Source of the DNA: Nocardia cyriacigeorgica
GTDB taxonomy: Bacteria > Actinomycetota > Actinomycetes > Mycobacteriales > Mycobacteriaceae
Length of the DNA stretch: 48,789 nt
Reading direction: 5' to 3'
NCBI RefSeq assembly: GCF_010858045.1
Contig: NZ_JAAGVC010000042.1
Coordinates: 1-48,789 of the forward strand
Position numbers and translations under genes: made by a program. Positions 25,714-33,860 of the stretch are shown piece after piece. Position 1 is the stretch's first letter. Every line of letters begins with the position of its first letter. The notes beneath the pieces were generated by a model. It did not search any database and was not told the DNA's origin. It worked only from the letters and a program-made list of their open reading frames with translations.

Positions 25714-26588
25714 GCAGCGCGTTCACCGCGGCCGAGGCCGGCGACCGGAGCGGCGGCGAGACCGCTGGACGACCGCAGCCTTCGGTGACCGCGAGCGCCC
25801 CCACCGGCGGGGCGGTCGTCGCCGTGCACGATCTGGCCTGCGGGGCCGGGCGGCGCGAGGTCCTGACCGGCGTCGGCTTCGAGGTCCGTGCCGGCGAGAT
25901 GATCGGCATCGTCGGGCCGAACGGCGCGGGCAAGACCACGCTGCTGCGCACGCTCGCCGGGCTCACGAAGCCGCGGCGTGGGCGGGTGCTGGTGGGCCCG
26001 GACGACCTGCACGCCCTCTCGCCCCGCCGCCGCGCGCGCACTGTCGCCCTGGTGGCGCAGGACGAACGCCCGCCCGATGATCTGCTGGCCTGCGAGGTGG
26101 TCGCGCTCGGCCTGACGCCGTATCTGCCGCCGTGGGGTGCGGGTTCGGCGCGCGAACGCACGGTCGTCGACGACGCGCTGGCCGCGGTCGATCTCGCGGG
26201 ATTCGGCGACCGCCCGGTGCATCGGCTCTCCGGTGGCGAACGTCAGCGTGTGTTGCTGGCGCGCGCACTCGTGCAGGACACTCCGGTGCTGCTGCTGGAC
26301 GAGCCCACCAATCATCTCGACATCACTCACCGGCTCGAGCTGCTCGCCCATGCCAGGCGCCTGGGCCGCACCGTGATCGCCGCGCTGCACGACCTGACGC
26401 TGGCCGATCGCTACTGCGACCGGGTGCTGGTGGTGCACGAGGGGCGGGCCCAGCCGCTGGAGCCACCCGAGATCGCGCTGCACGCCGACGTCATCGACGC
26501 CGCGTTCGGGGTGCGGGCCACCCGCGTACCGCATCCCGAGACGGGCGAGAACCATCTGTTGATCACTCCGCGAGAGGCGGCGCCATGA
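25710..26588 (+). CDS. ABC transporter ATP-binding protein, probably for cobalamin
   Basis: The 292-residue product has Walker A GPNGAGKTT, LSGGERQRVLLARAL, Walker B LLLDEP followed by TNHLDI, and the switch ALHDL, as in FepC/BtuD ATPases. It has a longer N-terminal tail (about 35 residues) than most relatives. It begins with a GTG overlapping the permease stop (GTGA) and ends with an ATGA overlap with the binding-protein gene, so all three are coupled under the cobalamin riboswitch. Confidence 0.9.
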   Translation: MSSAFTAAEAGDRSGGETAGRPQPSVTASAPTGGAVVAVHDLACGAGRREVLTGVGFEVRAGEMIGIVGPNGAGKTTLLRTLAGLTKPRRGRVLVGPDDLHALSPRRRARTVALVAQDERPPDDLLACEVVALGLTPYLPPWGAGSARERTVVDDALAAVDLAGFGDRPVHRLSGGERQRVLLARALVQDTPVLLLDEPTNHLDITHRLELLAHARRLGRTVIAALHDLTLADRYCDRVLVVHEGRAQPLEPPEIALHADVIDAAFGVRATRVPHPETGENHLLITPREAAP

Positions 26589-27610
26589 AACACCCGATCC
26601 GAATGCTCTGCGCGGCGGCGCTGGCGGTGACGCTGGCCGCCTGCGGCAACCCCCAGGCGGCCACCGGCGATCTGACCGTGCGCAATTGCGGTGTGGAGTC
26701 GAGCTTTCCGGCTCCCGCGCAGCGCATGTTCGTCAACGACAGCAATATGATCTCGATGGTGCTGGCGCTCGGCGCGCAGGATCAGGTAGCCGCGGTGTCG
26801 AGCATGCAGCAGGACATCACCGTGCTGCGCGAGCACTACGGCGACGCCGTGGACCTGCTCCGTTCCGTGGCCGACGAATCCCCCTCGCGGGAAACGGTTC
26901 TCGCGCAGGGGCCGGACGTCGTCGTCGCCGGCTGGAATTACGGCTACGACGAATCCAAGAATCTCACCCCGGATTCGCTGCGGGCGGCGGGCATCGCCGC
27001 CTACATCCTCACCGAGAGCTGCCGCCAGCGCGCCGGTGAACGCCCGCGCGGCGTGGTCGAACCGTGGACGGCGCTGCGCGAAGACCTCACCAATCTCGGC
27101 GCCATCACCGGCCGCACCGAACGCGCCGCCGCGCTCGTCGATGATCTCGATCGCCGCCTCGCCGCGCTCGCGGCCGCGCCGAAACCCGCACGCACCCCGC
27201 AGATCTTCCTGTTCGACAGCGGCAGCGACACCATCTTCTCCAGCGGCAGTTTCGGTGCGCCGCAGGCGATCCTGGACGCGGCCGGTGGGCGCAATGTGCT
27301 CTCCGATGTCCCCGACACCTGGACCGCGGTGTCCTGGGAGCGGCTGGCCGGCGCCGACCCGGACGCCATCATGTTCGTCGACTATCCGATGCAGAGCTAC
27401 GCGCAGAAGGTCGAGATGCTGCGCGCCAAGCCGGGCATCAACCAACTGCGCGCCGTGACCGAGGGCCGCTTCCTGAACCTGCCGTACGCGATGTGGACGA
27501 GTGGGCCGCTCAATATCGACGCGGCCGAACAGATTCGCAAGCACCTCGAGCAGTGGGGGCTGGTGCCGCCCTCGGACATCGCGCCGCGATCCGACGACGC
27601 GATTCGCTGA
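26585..27610 (+). CDS. ABC transporter substrate-binding lipoprotein (BtuF-like)
   Basis: The 341-residue product has a short basic signal and lipobox LAAC, followed by a periplasmic-binding-protein fold of the helical-backbone class (PAPAQRMFVNDSNMISMVLALG, GPDVVVAGWNYGYDE, DTWTAVSWERLAGADPDAIMFVDY). Class and operon position support corrinoid binding, though siderophore binding proteins share the fold. The ATG at 26585 overlaps the ATPase stop. I see no strong hairpin just downstream. Confidence 0.88.
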   Translation: MKHPIRMLCAAALAVTLAACGNPQAATGDLTVRNCGVESSFPAPAQRMFVNDSNMISMVLALGAQDQVAAVSSMQQDITVLREHYGDAVDLLRSVADESPSRETVLAQGPDVVVAGWNYGYDESKNLTPDSLRAAGIAAYILTESCRQRAGERPRGVVEPWTALREDLTNLGAITGRTERAAALVDDLDRRLAALAAAPKPARTPQIFLFDSGSDTIFSSGSFGAPQAILDAAGGRNVLSDVPDTWTAVSWERLAGADPDAIMFVDYPMQSYAQKVEMLRAKPGINQLRAVTEGRFLNLPYAMWTSGPLNIDAAEQIRKHLEQWGLVPPSDIAPRSDDAIR

Positions 27611-27828
27611 ACCCGGTGCCCGGCACGTTCCAGCACCGCTGGAGCGACGCGGGCCGAACGTGACACTCACCACATCGACACAGGTAGAGCGGCGTTTCCG
27701 GCAAATATCACACCGATCGTGTCGGACCCCGGGTCTAGCGTCGGCTCCGTGACGCATACGTCGCACGGCCACCATCATGACGTCCCACCCAGCAGGCGTG
27801 ACGTTAGACACAAACGCGCGATATTCGC

Positions 27829-27868
27829 TTGTACGCGACTATTGCGTGCGCATTATGATCGCGCGGTG
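27829..27868 (+). promoter_or_regulatory. Likely leaderless promoter and dyad before the MarR-MFS operon
   Basis: TATGAT (27854-27859) lies seven bases before the GTG at 27866, placing the transcript start at or next to the start codon; TTGTAC (27829-27834) is a possible -35 with a long 19-base spacer. Between them TGCGTGCGCA (27843-27852) has TGCG/CGCA arms and may be part of the MarR operator. The preceding 27611-27828 shows no gene. Confidence 0.5.
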
Positions 27869-28351
27869 ACGAGTGAATTGGGAATCAGCGAGACGCTGGA
27901 GCGTTTCCTGACGGGCCTGTTCAGCGCGAGCCGCTCCGGGGGTGCCGATCGTTTGGTCGACCTGGATCTGTCGCTCTCGCAGGCACGCACCCTGTTCGTC
28001 CTCGGCCACGACGATCGTCAGCAGCTGCCCATCCACACCATTGCCGAACGACTCTCGTTGTCGGTGACCGCGGCGGGGCGCAATGTGGATCGGCTCGTTC
28101 GTCTCGGGTTGCTGACCAGGGACGAAAGCCCAGAGGACCGGCGGGTCAAACTGGTCGGCCTCAGCGAACAGGGCCGCGAGGTCATCCGCGATCAGATGAT
28201 GTGCCATCGCGACGCGATCGACCGCCTGGTCGAACGCCTGCCCGACACCGTGCGTGACGATCTGCACGCCGCCCTCCTCGGCGTGCTCGACTCCGGGGCA
28301 CTCGCCTCGGTGCAATCCATCCCAGCCGTATCGACGGGAGACCCCTCGTGA
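27866..28351 (+). CDS. MarR family transcriptional regulator
   Basis: The 161-residue product has a MarR winged helix: LPIHTIAERLSLSVTAAGRNVDRLVRLGLLTRDES (about residues 57-91) followed by the wing DRRVKLVGLSEQG. I chose the GTG at 27866 because a -10 box lies directly before it and the protein then has the usual MarR length; the longer frame from 27719 has an unlikely low-complexity extension. Its stop overlaps the start of the efflux gene (GTGA), the common arrangement of a MarR repressor with the pump it controls. Confidence 0.85.
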   Translation: MTSELGISETLERFLTGLFSASRSGGADRLVDLDLSLSQARTLFVLGHDDRQQLPIHTIAERLSLSVTAAGRNVDRLVRLGLLTRDESPEDRRVKLVGLSEQGREVIRDQMMCHRDAIDRLVERLPDTVRDDLHAALLGVLDSGALASVQSIPAVSTGDPS

Positions 28352-29919
28352 GCAAGTCCGCCGGCAATACCGCCGCAGCGGTACCCGACAAGATAGACGG
28401 CGCCGTCCTCAAGGTCGCCGGTGTCGTCGTCCTCGGCGCCATCATGTCGATTCTCGACATCACCGTGGTCAACGTCGCGCTGCCGACGTTCCAGACCGAG
28501 TTCGACGTCGCCAACTACTCCACGGTGGCCTGGACGGTCACCGCCTACACCCTCGCCCTGGCGACGGTCATCCCGCTGACCGGTTGGGCCGCCGACCGAT
28601 TCGGCACCAAACGCCTGTATCTGGCCGCGCTGGTGCTGTTCACCGGCGGTTCGGTGCTGTGTGCGGCGGCATGGAACATCGAGGCGCTGATCGCCTTCCG
28701 GGTGATCCAGGGCCTCGGCGGCGGCATGCTGATGCCGCTGGGCATGACGATCATGACCAAGGCCGCCGGACCCGAGCGGATCGGCCGGCTGATGGCCATC
28801 CTCGGCATCCCGATGCTGCTGGGCCCGATCCTGGGCCCGATCCTGGGTGGCTGGCTGATCGACAACGCCTCCTGGCACTGGATCTTCCTGATCAACCTGC
28901 CCATCGGCGCCATCTCGCTGGTCTACGCCTACGTGGTGCTGCCCAAGGATGATCCGCAGCCGAGTGAGACCTTCGACTTCATCGGCATGCTGATGCTCTC
29001 GCCGGGTCTGGCGCTGTTCCTGTTCGGTGTGTCCACGATTCCGGAGGAGGGCACCGTCACCGCGCCGAAGGTGTGGGCGACGATGCTGCTCGGCGCGCTG
29101 CTGGTGATCGCGTTCGTGTTCTACTCGTTCAAGCCCAAGCATCCGCTGCTGGACCTGCGGCTGTTCAAGAACTTCGACCTGTCGATCTCCACGATCACCA
29201 TGTTCCTGTTCGCGGCCTCGTTCTTCGGTGGCCTGCTGCTGGTGCCCACCTACTTCCAGCAGGTGCGCGGGGAGAGCCCGCTGATGGCGGGTCTGCTGGT
29301 GGCGCCGCAGGGTCTGGGCACCATGCTCACCATGCCGCTGGCGGGTGCGCTGGCCGACAAGCTCCCGGTGGGCCGGATCGTGCCGGTCGGCATGCTGACC
29401 ATCACCGTCGCGATGTTCGGGCTCTCGCAGACCGATGCGCACACCTCCTACCCGGTGCTGCTGGGTCTGCTGTTCGTGCTGGGTCTGGGCATGGGTGGCA
29501 CCATGATGCCGCTGATGACGGCCGCGCTGCGCACCCTCACCGAGCACGAGGTGGCCCGTGGTTCCACGCTGCTGAACATCGCCCAGCAGATCGCGAGCTC
29601 GGTCGGTGTCGCCATCATCTCGGTGGTGCTGACCAACCAGTTCAAGGCGTCGGAGCCGGTGTCAGCGGCCCAGGCCGTCGGTGAGGCCGAACGCACCGGC
29701 ACGCCGCCGGATCCGTCGATCCTGGAATACATCCAGTCGCTGGGTGCGAAGTTCGAGTCGATCGTGCTCGACGACATGGCCTCGGCGTTCTCCACCAGCT
29801 ACCTGGTGGCGGCGTTCCTGTGCCTGGTCACCCTGATCGCGTCGTTCTTCCTGCCGCGCAAGAAGATCGAGGCTCCCGCCGAGGGCGAGCAGCCCAAGGC
29901 GCCGGTCATGATGCACTGA
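28348..29919 (+). CDS. DHA2 family MFS drug/proton antiporter (14-TM)
   Basis: The 523-residue product matches the EmrB/QacA-type group: motif D1 LDITVVNVALPTFQ in the first helix, the WTVTAYTLALATVIPLTGWAADRFG loop (motif A), GGGMLMPLG, the antiporter motif C LGPILGPILGGWL, and WHWIFLINLPIGA. About 14 membrane helices are visible. It should export a hydrophobic drug or metabolite using proton motive force. It begins with GTG overlapping the MarR stop and ends before a strong bidirectional hairpin. Substrate unknown. Confidence 0.9.
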   Translation: MSKSAGNTAAAVPDKIDGAVLKVAGVVVLGAIMSILDITVVNVALPTFQTEFDVANYSTVAWTVTAYTLALATVIPLTGWAADRFGTKRLYLAALVLFTGGSVLCAAAWNIEALIAFRVIQGLGGGMLMPLGMTIMTKAAGPERIGRLMAILGIPMLLGPILGPILGGWLIDNASWHWIFLINLPIGAISLVYAYVVLPKDDPQPSETFDFIGMLMLSPGLALFLFGVSTIPEEGTVTAPKVWATMLLGALLVIAFVFYSFKPKHPLLDLRLFKNFDLSISTITMFLFAASFFGGLLLVPTYFQQVRGESPLMAGLLVAPQGLGTMLTMPLAGALADKLPVGRIVPVGMLTITVAMFGLSQTDAHTSYPVLLGLLFVLGLGMGGTMMPLMTAALRTLTEHEVARGSTLLNIAQQIASSVGVAIISVVLTNQFKASEPVSAAQAVGEAERTGTPPDPSILEYIQSLGAKFESIVLDDMASAFSTSYLVAAFLCLVTLIASFFLPRKKIEAPAEGEQPKAPVMMH

Positions 29920-29934
29920 CCCGCGACAACCGAC

Positions 29935-29980
29935 AACAGCCGATCCCCGTGCGAGCGAATGCGCACGGGGATCGGCTGTT
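29935..29980. terminator. Strong bidirectional hairpin after the efflux gene
   Basis: A 19-bp perfect stem (29935-29953 with 29962-29980; arms AACAGCCGATCCCCGTGCG and its complement) closes an eight-base loop. A short A-run-like start and TT end flank it. It lies between the convergent efflux and lysozyme-domain genes, whose stops are 16 and 17 bases away. Confidence 0.85.
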
Positions 29981-29997
29981 CGCATATCGGAACCGGC

Positions 29998-31074
29998 TCA
30001 GGCCGACACCGCAGCCATGGTGGCCGCGACATTGTTCGCGTTGGCGATCCGCTGACCGCGCGCCTCGCCCGAGCTGCGTTCGTAGTACTGGTCGAACACC
30101 GCCGCCGCGGCGGCAGGCGTGTCGGTGGCGCGCAGCCTGGCATACGCCGCCGACTCGCTGCCCTGCAACTCGTGCATCATGAAATCGACCTGGGTTTCCC
30201 AGTCGCCGACCGGTTTACCCCGGGATGCGGCAAAGGCTTCCAGGTTCTCGCGCCGCCCGCCGAGCCACTGGCACAGCCCGTAGGCACCCTCGTTCGGGTT
30301 ATAGGCCCCGGTGTTCAATCCGGGGGCCTCGACCTGCATATTGCCCACGATCCCGGCCGCCTGGGCAGGCGTGAGACCGTAGACGTCGATGAGCCGCCGG
30401 TAGATCTTCTCCGCCGTGGTCCGCTCACCACCGTCCAGCGGTGCCGCGTCCGCCGTCGTCGGGACATCGCCGCCGGTGTAGACGTCACCGGGCAGGTTGC
30501 TGCCGAAGGTCGGCGTCCACGGCGGCGCGCCACCGCCGCCGTATCCACCACCACCGCCACCGGTATTCGCGCCGCCCGGAGGCGAATTCCACGCCTGCCG
30601 GTCCAGCTCGTTGAACGCGTCCCACACGGCGTCGACGGCCTTGGCGATGAGCTTGTCGATCGCGTGTACCGCGCCGACCTGTTCGGCGGGAGTCGGGCGG
30701 TCCGGCGGATCGTCGACCACCGTGCCCAGGGCTTCCTTGATCGCGTCCTCGAGCAGATCGACCTGCTTGGTGACCTCGTTGGCCACGTCGGCGGAGGCGG
30801 CGGCCATCTCGGCGATCTGGTCGTCGAGGGAGTTCCACTGGTCCTGATAGTCCTTGACGTCGGCGGCCCGGAGTTTGTACTGCTGCTTCATCTCTCCGGT
30901 GCCCGGCATCTCGGCCCCGCCGAGACCGTCGAGGTATTTCGCGGTGATCCGGGTGGCGTTCTTGTTGCCGAGGCCCTTCTTCAACGCTTCCAGCGTTGCT
31001 TCCGCCCGTGCGATGTAGGGATTCAGAATGGGGGCGTCAGTAAATCGCCGAAACTTCACCGGTTCCGGAGCCAC
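29998..31074 (-). CDS. Phage tail-tip-lysozyme-domain protein with helical N-terminal module
   Basis: The 358-residue product has three parts: a helical, coiled-coil-like region (about residues 20-160, with KQQYKLRAADVKDYQDQWNS), a Pro/Gly-rich linker with a run of glycines (about 164-186), and a C-terminal phage tail lysozyme-like domain (about 220-345, YGLTPAQAAGIVGNMQVEAP and GAYGLCQWLGGRREN). The last domain should cleave peptidoglycan. There is no signal peptide or membrane segment, so export would need another route; the helical N-terminus recalls type VII secretion substrates, which is inference. The GTG at 31074 follows GGAGG at good spacing; the longer frame is not supported. Confidence 0.75.
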   Translation of the reverse strand: MAPEPVKFRRFTDAPILNPYIARAEATLEALKKGLGNKNATRITAKYLDGLGGAEMPGTGEMKQQYKLRAADVKDYQDQWNSLDDQIAEMAAASADVANEVTKQVDLLEDAIKEALGTVVDDPPDRPTPAEQVGAVHAIDKLIAKAVDAVWDAFNELDRQAWNSPPGGANTGGGGGGYGGGGAPPWTPTFGSNLPGDVYTGGDVPTTADAAPLDGGERTTAEKIYRRLIDVYGLTPAQAAGIVGNMQVEAPGLNTGAYNPNEGAYGLCQWLGGRRENLEAFAASRGKPVGDWETQVDFMMHELQGSESAAYARLRATDTPAAAAAVFDQYYERSSGEARGQRIANANNVAATMAAVSA

Positions 31075-31222
31075 CGTCCACCTCCACCACACGATGCCGC
31101 AGCATGCGCTCCCTGCCCTGTCTGCCACAGGCGCAGGTGACCACGGCAAGAAATAGCAGATTCCGCCCGCACGCACGAGCCGCGATATTCCCTCCGGCGA
31201 GAAGACCACCGCGGGATCTGCC

Positions 31223-32818
31223 TCAGATCACCGTGCCGACATCGGTGGCGACGAGATGATCGAGCGCGCGTTCGGCGACGGCGGCGATCGTCATCGACGG
31301 ATTGCACGCGGCGGTAGTGCCCGGCATCAGCGCCCCATCGAGCACATAGAGCCCGCGCTGACCGAGCACCCGGCCCTCCAGGTCGCAGACGCTGCCCATG
31401 CTCGCCCCGCCGAGCGGATGCCAGGTGGACGGGAACGCGGCATTGGTGTCGAGCAGGGCGGTGCCCGGTCCGGCGATGCGGTGCGCGGTGGGCCCGATGT
31501 GGTTGTCCTGGATGAAGGAATCGCCATCGACCGGCCAGTGCAGCACCGCCTGTTCGGCCGCCGCGTCGTAGTGGAACGCGCCGCGGCCGGCGCTGACGCC
31601 GTAGCCGACCATCATGGTCGACTTCGGATCGACAGGCATGGGCGGGATCGAGGCCTGGATGAGCGTGCACGCGGAGTTCGGGTCCGCCCAGTTCAGGCTG
31701 CCGTACACGACCGGACCGCCCTGTGCGGGACCGAAATCCGCGGCCGGGTTGGTCCAGACGTAGATGCGGTCGGCATTCGTGCCCCAGTTCTGGCCCAGCG
31801 CATCGGGCAGATCGGGGATCAGTCCCCTGGCCCCGGCGCGCACCAGCAGCTTCGTCGTGTTGAGGCTGCCCGCCGCCAGCACGAGCGCCCCGGCGGTGAT
31901 GACGATGTTCTCCTGGACCGTGCCGGTGCTGTCGATGCGGTCGACGTGCACGATCCAGCGTCCGTCGGCGGCGCGTTCGATATCGGTGACCTCGTGCAGG
32001 GTGCGGACCTGCACCCGCCCGGTGGCTTCGGCCGCGGCGACATAGGTGACGTCGACGGAGTGCTTGCCGCCGTTGTTCACCCCCATCGCGCCATCACCGT
32101 TGGTGTAGGACGGTTTCATCTCCCCGCGCAGCTCGGCCAGCGCGAAGTTCCAGTCGATGGGCATGGGAATCTTCGACAGCGGCAACCCGGCGCGGCGCAC
32201 GTGGTCGGCGAAGACGCGGGCGGCGGCGTAATTCGGGTGAGCGATCAGCTCCTCGGGCGCGACCGCGAGCCCGAGCATCCGCGCGACCCGCGGGTAGTGC
32301 ACGCGATCCATGGTGGCCCAGTCGAGTTCGGCCGGGAAATGCGTGTTGAACACCGCTTCGTCCGGCTGCAGCGACATGCCCTGGTAGATCAGCGATCCGC
32401 CGCCGAGCCCCGCCGCGCACAGCGCCGTCATGTTCTGCCCCGGTACCGCTTCGACCAAGCCGGTGTAGGGCTCGAAGGCCAGTGGCTGCCCGAACAGGTT
32501 CGGGCTGGACCGATGCCAGAGCATGCGCTTGTCCGGTGCGGAGGCACGCGGGAAGGTCTCCGCGTTCGGCCCCGTCGGCCAGCGCATGCCGCGCTCGAGC
32601 AGCAGTACCGGCACTCCCGCCTCGGCCAGCCGCAGCGCCGTCACCCCGCCGCCGAAACCGGAACCGATCACCACGACGCGGTGCTCTTCCCTGGTGAGCC
32701 GAACTCCGTTGACCCGCGCGGCGATGGCCGGCTTCGGGTCGGACATCCTGGCTCCGGCGAGCACGGCCGCGGTGGCCACCGCCCCGGTCAGCAGCGAGCG
32801 GCGGGAGAGCACTGACAT
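31223..32818 (-). CDS. GMC-type flavin oxidase of the cholesterol oxidase clade, Tat-exported
   Basis: The 531-residue product begins with a twin-arginine signal (SRRSLLTGAV, Arg6-Arg7). It has the FAD fold VVVIGSGFGGG (Gly52, 54, 57), GLGGGSLIYQGMSLQPDE, NNGGKHSVDVTYVAAA, and the active-site WHPLGG (His467) and NPSMTIAAVAER (Asn506) segments that match class I cholesterol oxidases. These oxidise 3-beta-hydroxysterols to 3-keto-4-ene steroids with O2. Overall family is clear, sterol specificity is inferred. The ATG at 32818 gives the complete Tat signal. It is preceded by an unusual array of TAAC-N3-GTTA dyads. Confidence 0.82.
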   Translation of the reverse strand: MSVLSRRSLLTGAVATAAVLAGARMSDPKPAIAARVNGVRLTREEHRVVVIGSGFGGGVTALRLAEAGVPVLLLERGMRWPTGPNAETFPRASAPDKRMLWHRSSPNLFGQPLAFEPYTGLVEAVPGQNMTALCAAGLGGGSLIYQGMSLQPDEAVFNTHFPAELDWATMDRVHYPRVARMLGLAVAPEELIAHPNYAAARVFADHVRRAGLPLSKIPMPIDWNFALAELRGEMKPSYTNGDGAMGVNNGGKHSVDVTYVAAAEATGRVQVRTLHEVTDIERAADGRWIVHVDRIDSTGTVQENIVITAGALVLAAGSLNTTKLLVRAGARGLIPDLPDALGQNWGTNADRIYVWTNPAADFGPAQGGPVVYGSLNWADPNSACTLIQASIPPMPVDPKSTMMVGYGVSAGRGAFHYDAAAEQAVLHWPVDGDSFIQDNHIGPTAHRIAGPGTALLDTNAAFPSTWHPLGGASMGSVCDLEGRVLGQRGLYVLDGALMPGTTAACNPSMTIAAVAERALDHLVATDVGTVI

Positions 32819-32973
32819 GAAAGATCCTTACGACGAGCCGAGTGCGGGTGCACGGCGCATCGCTCGGCAGCACTGGCGAGTCCTGCCATCGGGTGGCCAG
32901 CGCTGGTCACGTGATGGTCCGGATGCGCCGTGCGTCGGTCACCGAGGATCCCGGCGCGACCTCTCCACGCCGG

Positions 32974-33000
32974 TAACTCGGTTACCGAGTAACGACGTTA
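32974..33000. promoter_or_regulatory. Two tandem TAAC-N3-GTTA dyads
   Basis: TAACTCGGTTA (32974-32984) and TAACGACGTTA (32990-33000) are perfect 4-3-4 dyads with centres 16 bases apart, and the half-sites overlap into further palindromes (ACTCGGT-T-ACCGAGT; GTAACG-A-CGTTAC). The array lies in the 359-base gap before the cholesterol-oxidase-like gene, where I see no gene (32819-33177). Tandem dyads of this size suit TetR-family dimers. Confidence 0.6.
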
Positions 33001-33177
33001 CTGCACCGGAGTGCCTCGTGCTCGAGAAATCGAAGAACTCGATCCTGATTCGTCGCCATGCATCGTCTGCCACGCCGGCATCCACCGCGGGGCATGATGT
33101 CGTCGAGCCCGCCGAAGACACACGATCTGCCCGGCGGTGTAGCCCCGCCGGCCTCGAGCGCCGCCGGGCGGATCAAT

Positions 33178-33858
33178 TCAGCCGAGCAGGCGGCGCCGTG
33201 CCCAGTCCGGATCGAACCAGCCGGGGGCCGCGCCCCGGAACGCAGCCCCCGGCCACGCGCCCGCCCCGGTGGGGATCGAGCCGATCAGCTCGGCGCCGGT
33301 CACGCGCGGCAGGTCGGTGCGGTTGGTTTCCATGGCCAGATCGGGAACGTCCGGCCAGGACCCGATGACCAGACCAGCGCATTCCACACCGGCCGCCGCC
33401 AGCGCGCGGGTGGTGAGTTCGGTGTGGTTGAGGGTGCCGAGACCGGGGGCGGTGACGACCACGACCGGCGCGCCGAGCTTTGCCGCCAGATCGAGCAGGG
33501 TGAACTCACCGATACGGACCAGCACGCCGCCCGCACCCTCGACGAGGACGAGGTCGGCGGTGAGTTCGGTGATAGCCGACAGTGTTTCGTCGATGGTGAG
33601 CAGTGGTGCGCCGCAACGGCGGGCCGCCGTGTCGGGGGCCAGCGGTTCCGGATAGCGGGCCAGTTCGAGCGTGCTGGTGACGCCGGAGAGTTGCGTGATG
33701 GTCGCCAGATCGCCGGGCTCATCCTCGGCGACACCCGTCTGGGCGGGTTTGCACACCGCGACCGAGCGCCCGGCCGCCGTGGCCGTGGCCGCTAATGCGG
33801 CGGTGACAATGGTCTTGCCGACATCGGTCGACGTTCCGGTAACGAACATCAGCGTCAT
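33178..33858 (-). CDS. ATP-dependent dethiobiotin synthetase
   Basis: The 226-residue product closes the ureido ring of dethiobiotin from diaminopelargonate, CO2 and ATP. It has the P-loop GTSTDVGKT (residues 8-16), KPAQTG (about residues 37-42), the EGAGGVLVRI segment and the VTAPGLGTLNHTELT loop of BioD. The ATG at 33858 lies two bases after the bioF stop, so bioF-bioD is an operon under the BioQ box at 35098. The longer open frame upstream is an artefact. Confidence 0.94.
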   Translation of the reverse strand: MTLMFVTGTSTDVGKTIVTAALAATATAAGRSVAVCKPAQTGVAEDEPGDLATITQLSGVTSTLELARYPEPLAPDTAARRCGAPLLTIDETLSAITELTADLVLVEGAGGVLVRIGEFTLLDLAAKLGAPVVVVTAPGLGTLNHTELTTRALAAAGVECAGLVIGSWPDVPDLAMETNRTDLPRVTGAELIGSIPTGAGAWPGAAFRGAAPGWFDPDWARRRLLG

Positions 33859-33860
33859 CG

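Noticed and set aside
32939..33121. 60-codon minus-strand frame before the sterol oxidase gene
   Set aside because: It runs across the operator-like array, has no ribosome binding site and no recognisable sequence.
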